Shown here in pieces: positions 63,591 through 64,000 of a stretch of DNA of 64,000 nt. Origin of the DNA: Sediminibacillus albus (lineage in GTDB: Bacteria > Bacillota > Bacilli > Bacillales > Amphibacillaceae). The stretch spans positions 1 through 64,000 of the forward strand of contig NZ_FNFL01000005.1 in NCBI RefSeq assembly GCF_900101125.1, written 5' to 3'. Every line of letters starts with the position of its first letter. Position 1 is the first letter of the stretch. The notes under the pieces were generated by a model. That model searched no databases, had not been told where the DNA came from, and saw only the letters and a program-made list of their open reading frames with translations. Both the position numbers and the translations under genes were made by a program.

Positions 63591-64000
63591 GAGATTGGGG
63601 CAAAAGCATAGTGGGTATAGTGGCCAAAGCAAAAATCGAACGATGATTCGAATTTCTTAGCATTCGAACTCGTTCGACTTTTCTTTCCGAATATGTAATA
63701 TACCCTGTGGACACAGTGCCAACTCTATTTCTTCCTTCTAACAAGGTTAGGCGCTTAAACATCCGCCGACAGAATACTTCGCTTTCTGTGGCACGGCTTC
63801 TTCCGGGATCTTCAGACTAACTGGAGTCTTTCTACCGCTGATAGGACTTGTTCTTACTACCTTGTATGACGACCGATGCGGAAATACAGGACGCTTTCCG
63901 CGGGCGGCTGGTGAGCCTCCCGCAGGAGTCTCCGTGGATTTCCTCCTCTGAAAGTCTAGGTACTTTTTTTAGCAGTACACACATGCTTCTGATTTACTAA
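63591..64000. repeat. MITE-like dispersed repeat, copy D (cut by window edge)
   Basis: Begins GAGATTGGGGCAAAAG, a form of the terminal repeat, then the tail stem AAAATCGAACGATGATTCG, TGCCAACTCTATTTCTTCC and the shortened core GCGGGCGGCTGGTGAGCC followed by CGCAGGAGTCTCCGTGG. It is in reverse orientation relative to copy B and runs off the right end. It fills the upstream region of the binding-protein gene, leaving about 160 bp for its promoter. Confidence 0.78.

Overview
The window comes from a low-GC Gram-positive endospore former of the Bacillaceae. It encodes spore proteins (SspE, SspK, the cortex deacetylase PdaA), uses AGGAGG ribosome binding sites with many TTG/GTG starts, and has rRNA and promoter signals of the Bacillus type. 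The visible 5' end of the 16S gene and the gene set suggest the Virgibacillus/Oceanobacillus/Lentibacillus part of the family. That placement is an inference from recall, not a computed assignment.

Layout. (1) 1-22.5 kb is a conserved backbone that matches, by recall, the B. subtilis region upstream of an rRNA operon, read in reverse: 16S rRNA with two tandem promoters, ygxA, ygzB, perR, bcp, gsaB, ygaE, ygaD, ygaC, sspE, mutY, yfhP, yfhJ, sspK, yfhH, recX, yfhF, yfhE. Inserted genes include a cobalamin adenosyltransferase/hydroxyacid dehydrogenase pair, an M29 aminopeptidase, two K+ channel genes, a candidate small RNA, a HAD phosphatase, and an acetyltransferase behind a long structured leader. 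(2) 22.5-50 kb is an accessory stretch. It starts with a DnaA-box cluster and carries a proteasome-like N-terminal-threonine hydrolase, an MpsC-type protein, PhoX-TatA, rsbQ-rsbP, a two-gene secreted/cytosolic pair of unknown function, a decayed phage integrase beside tRNA-Ala, gsiB, clpE under CtsR boxes, an acyl-CoA synthetase and a c-di-GMP phosphodiesterase. (3) 50-64 kb returns to backbone-like order (yfjP/alkA, pdaA, yfkC, yfkD, yfkF) plus an Na+/H+ antiporter, an OsmC protein and an amino-acid ABC transporter/ribokinase operon.

How the parts fit. Stress genes are over-represented: PerR with its own PerR box and the peroxiredoxin Bcp; RsbQ-RsbP, which feeds sigma-B, with a sigma-B-type promoter in front of gsiB; ClpE under CtsR; OsmC; MscS. 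Four copies of a roughly 0.4-0.5 kb non-coding repeat with inverted ends (MITE-like) and one divergent relative are scattered through the window. The copies differ by internal deletion and inversion.

The least explained items are the 420-residue proteasome-like hydrolase at 24.4-25.6 kb, the structured leader at 21.46-21.72 kb, the DnaA-box cluster at 22.5-22.7 kb, the small RNA at 9.4-9.5 kb and the gene pair at 36.2-38.5 kb. Starts were moved from the longest possible frame wherever a ribosome binding site made another codon more likely. All family names come from reading the translated sequence, not from a database search.
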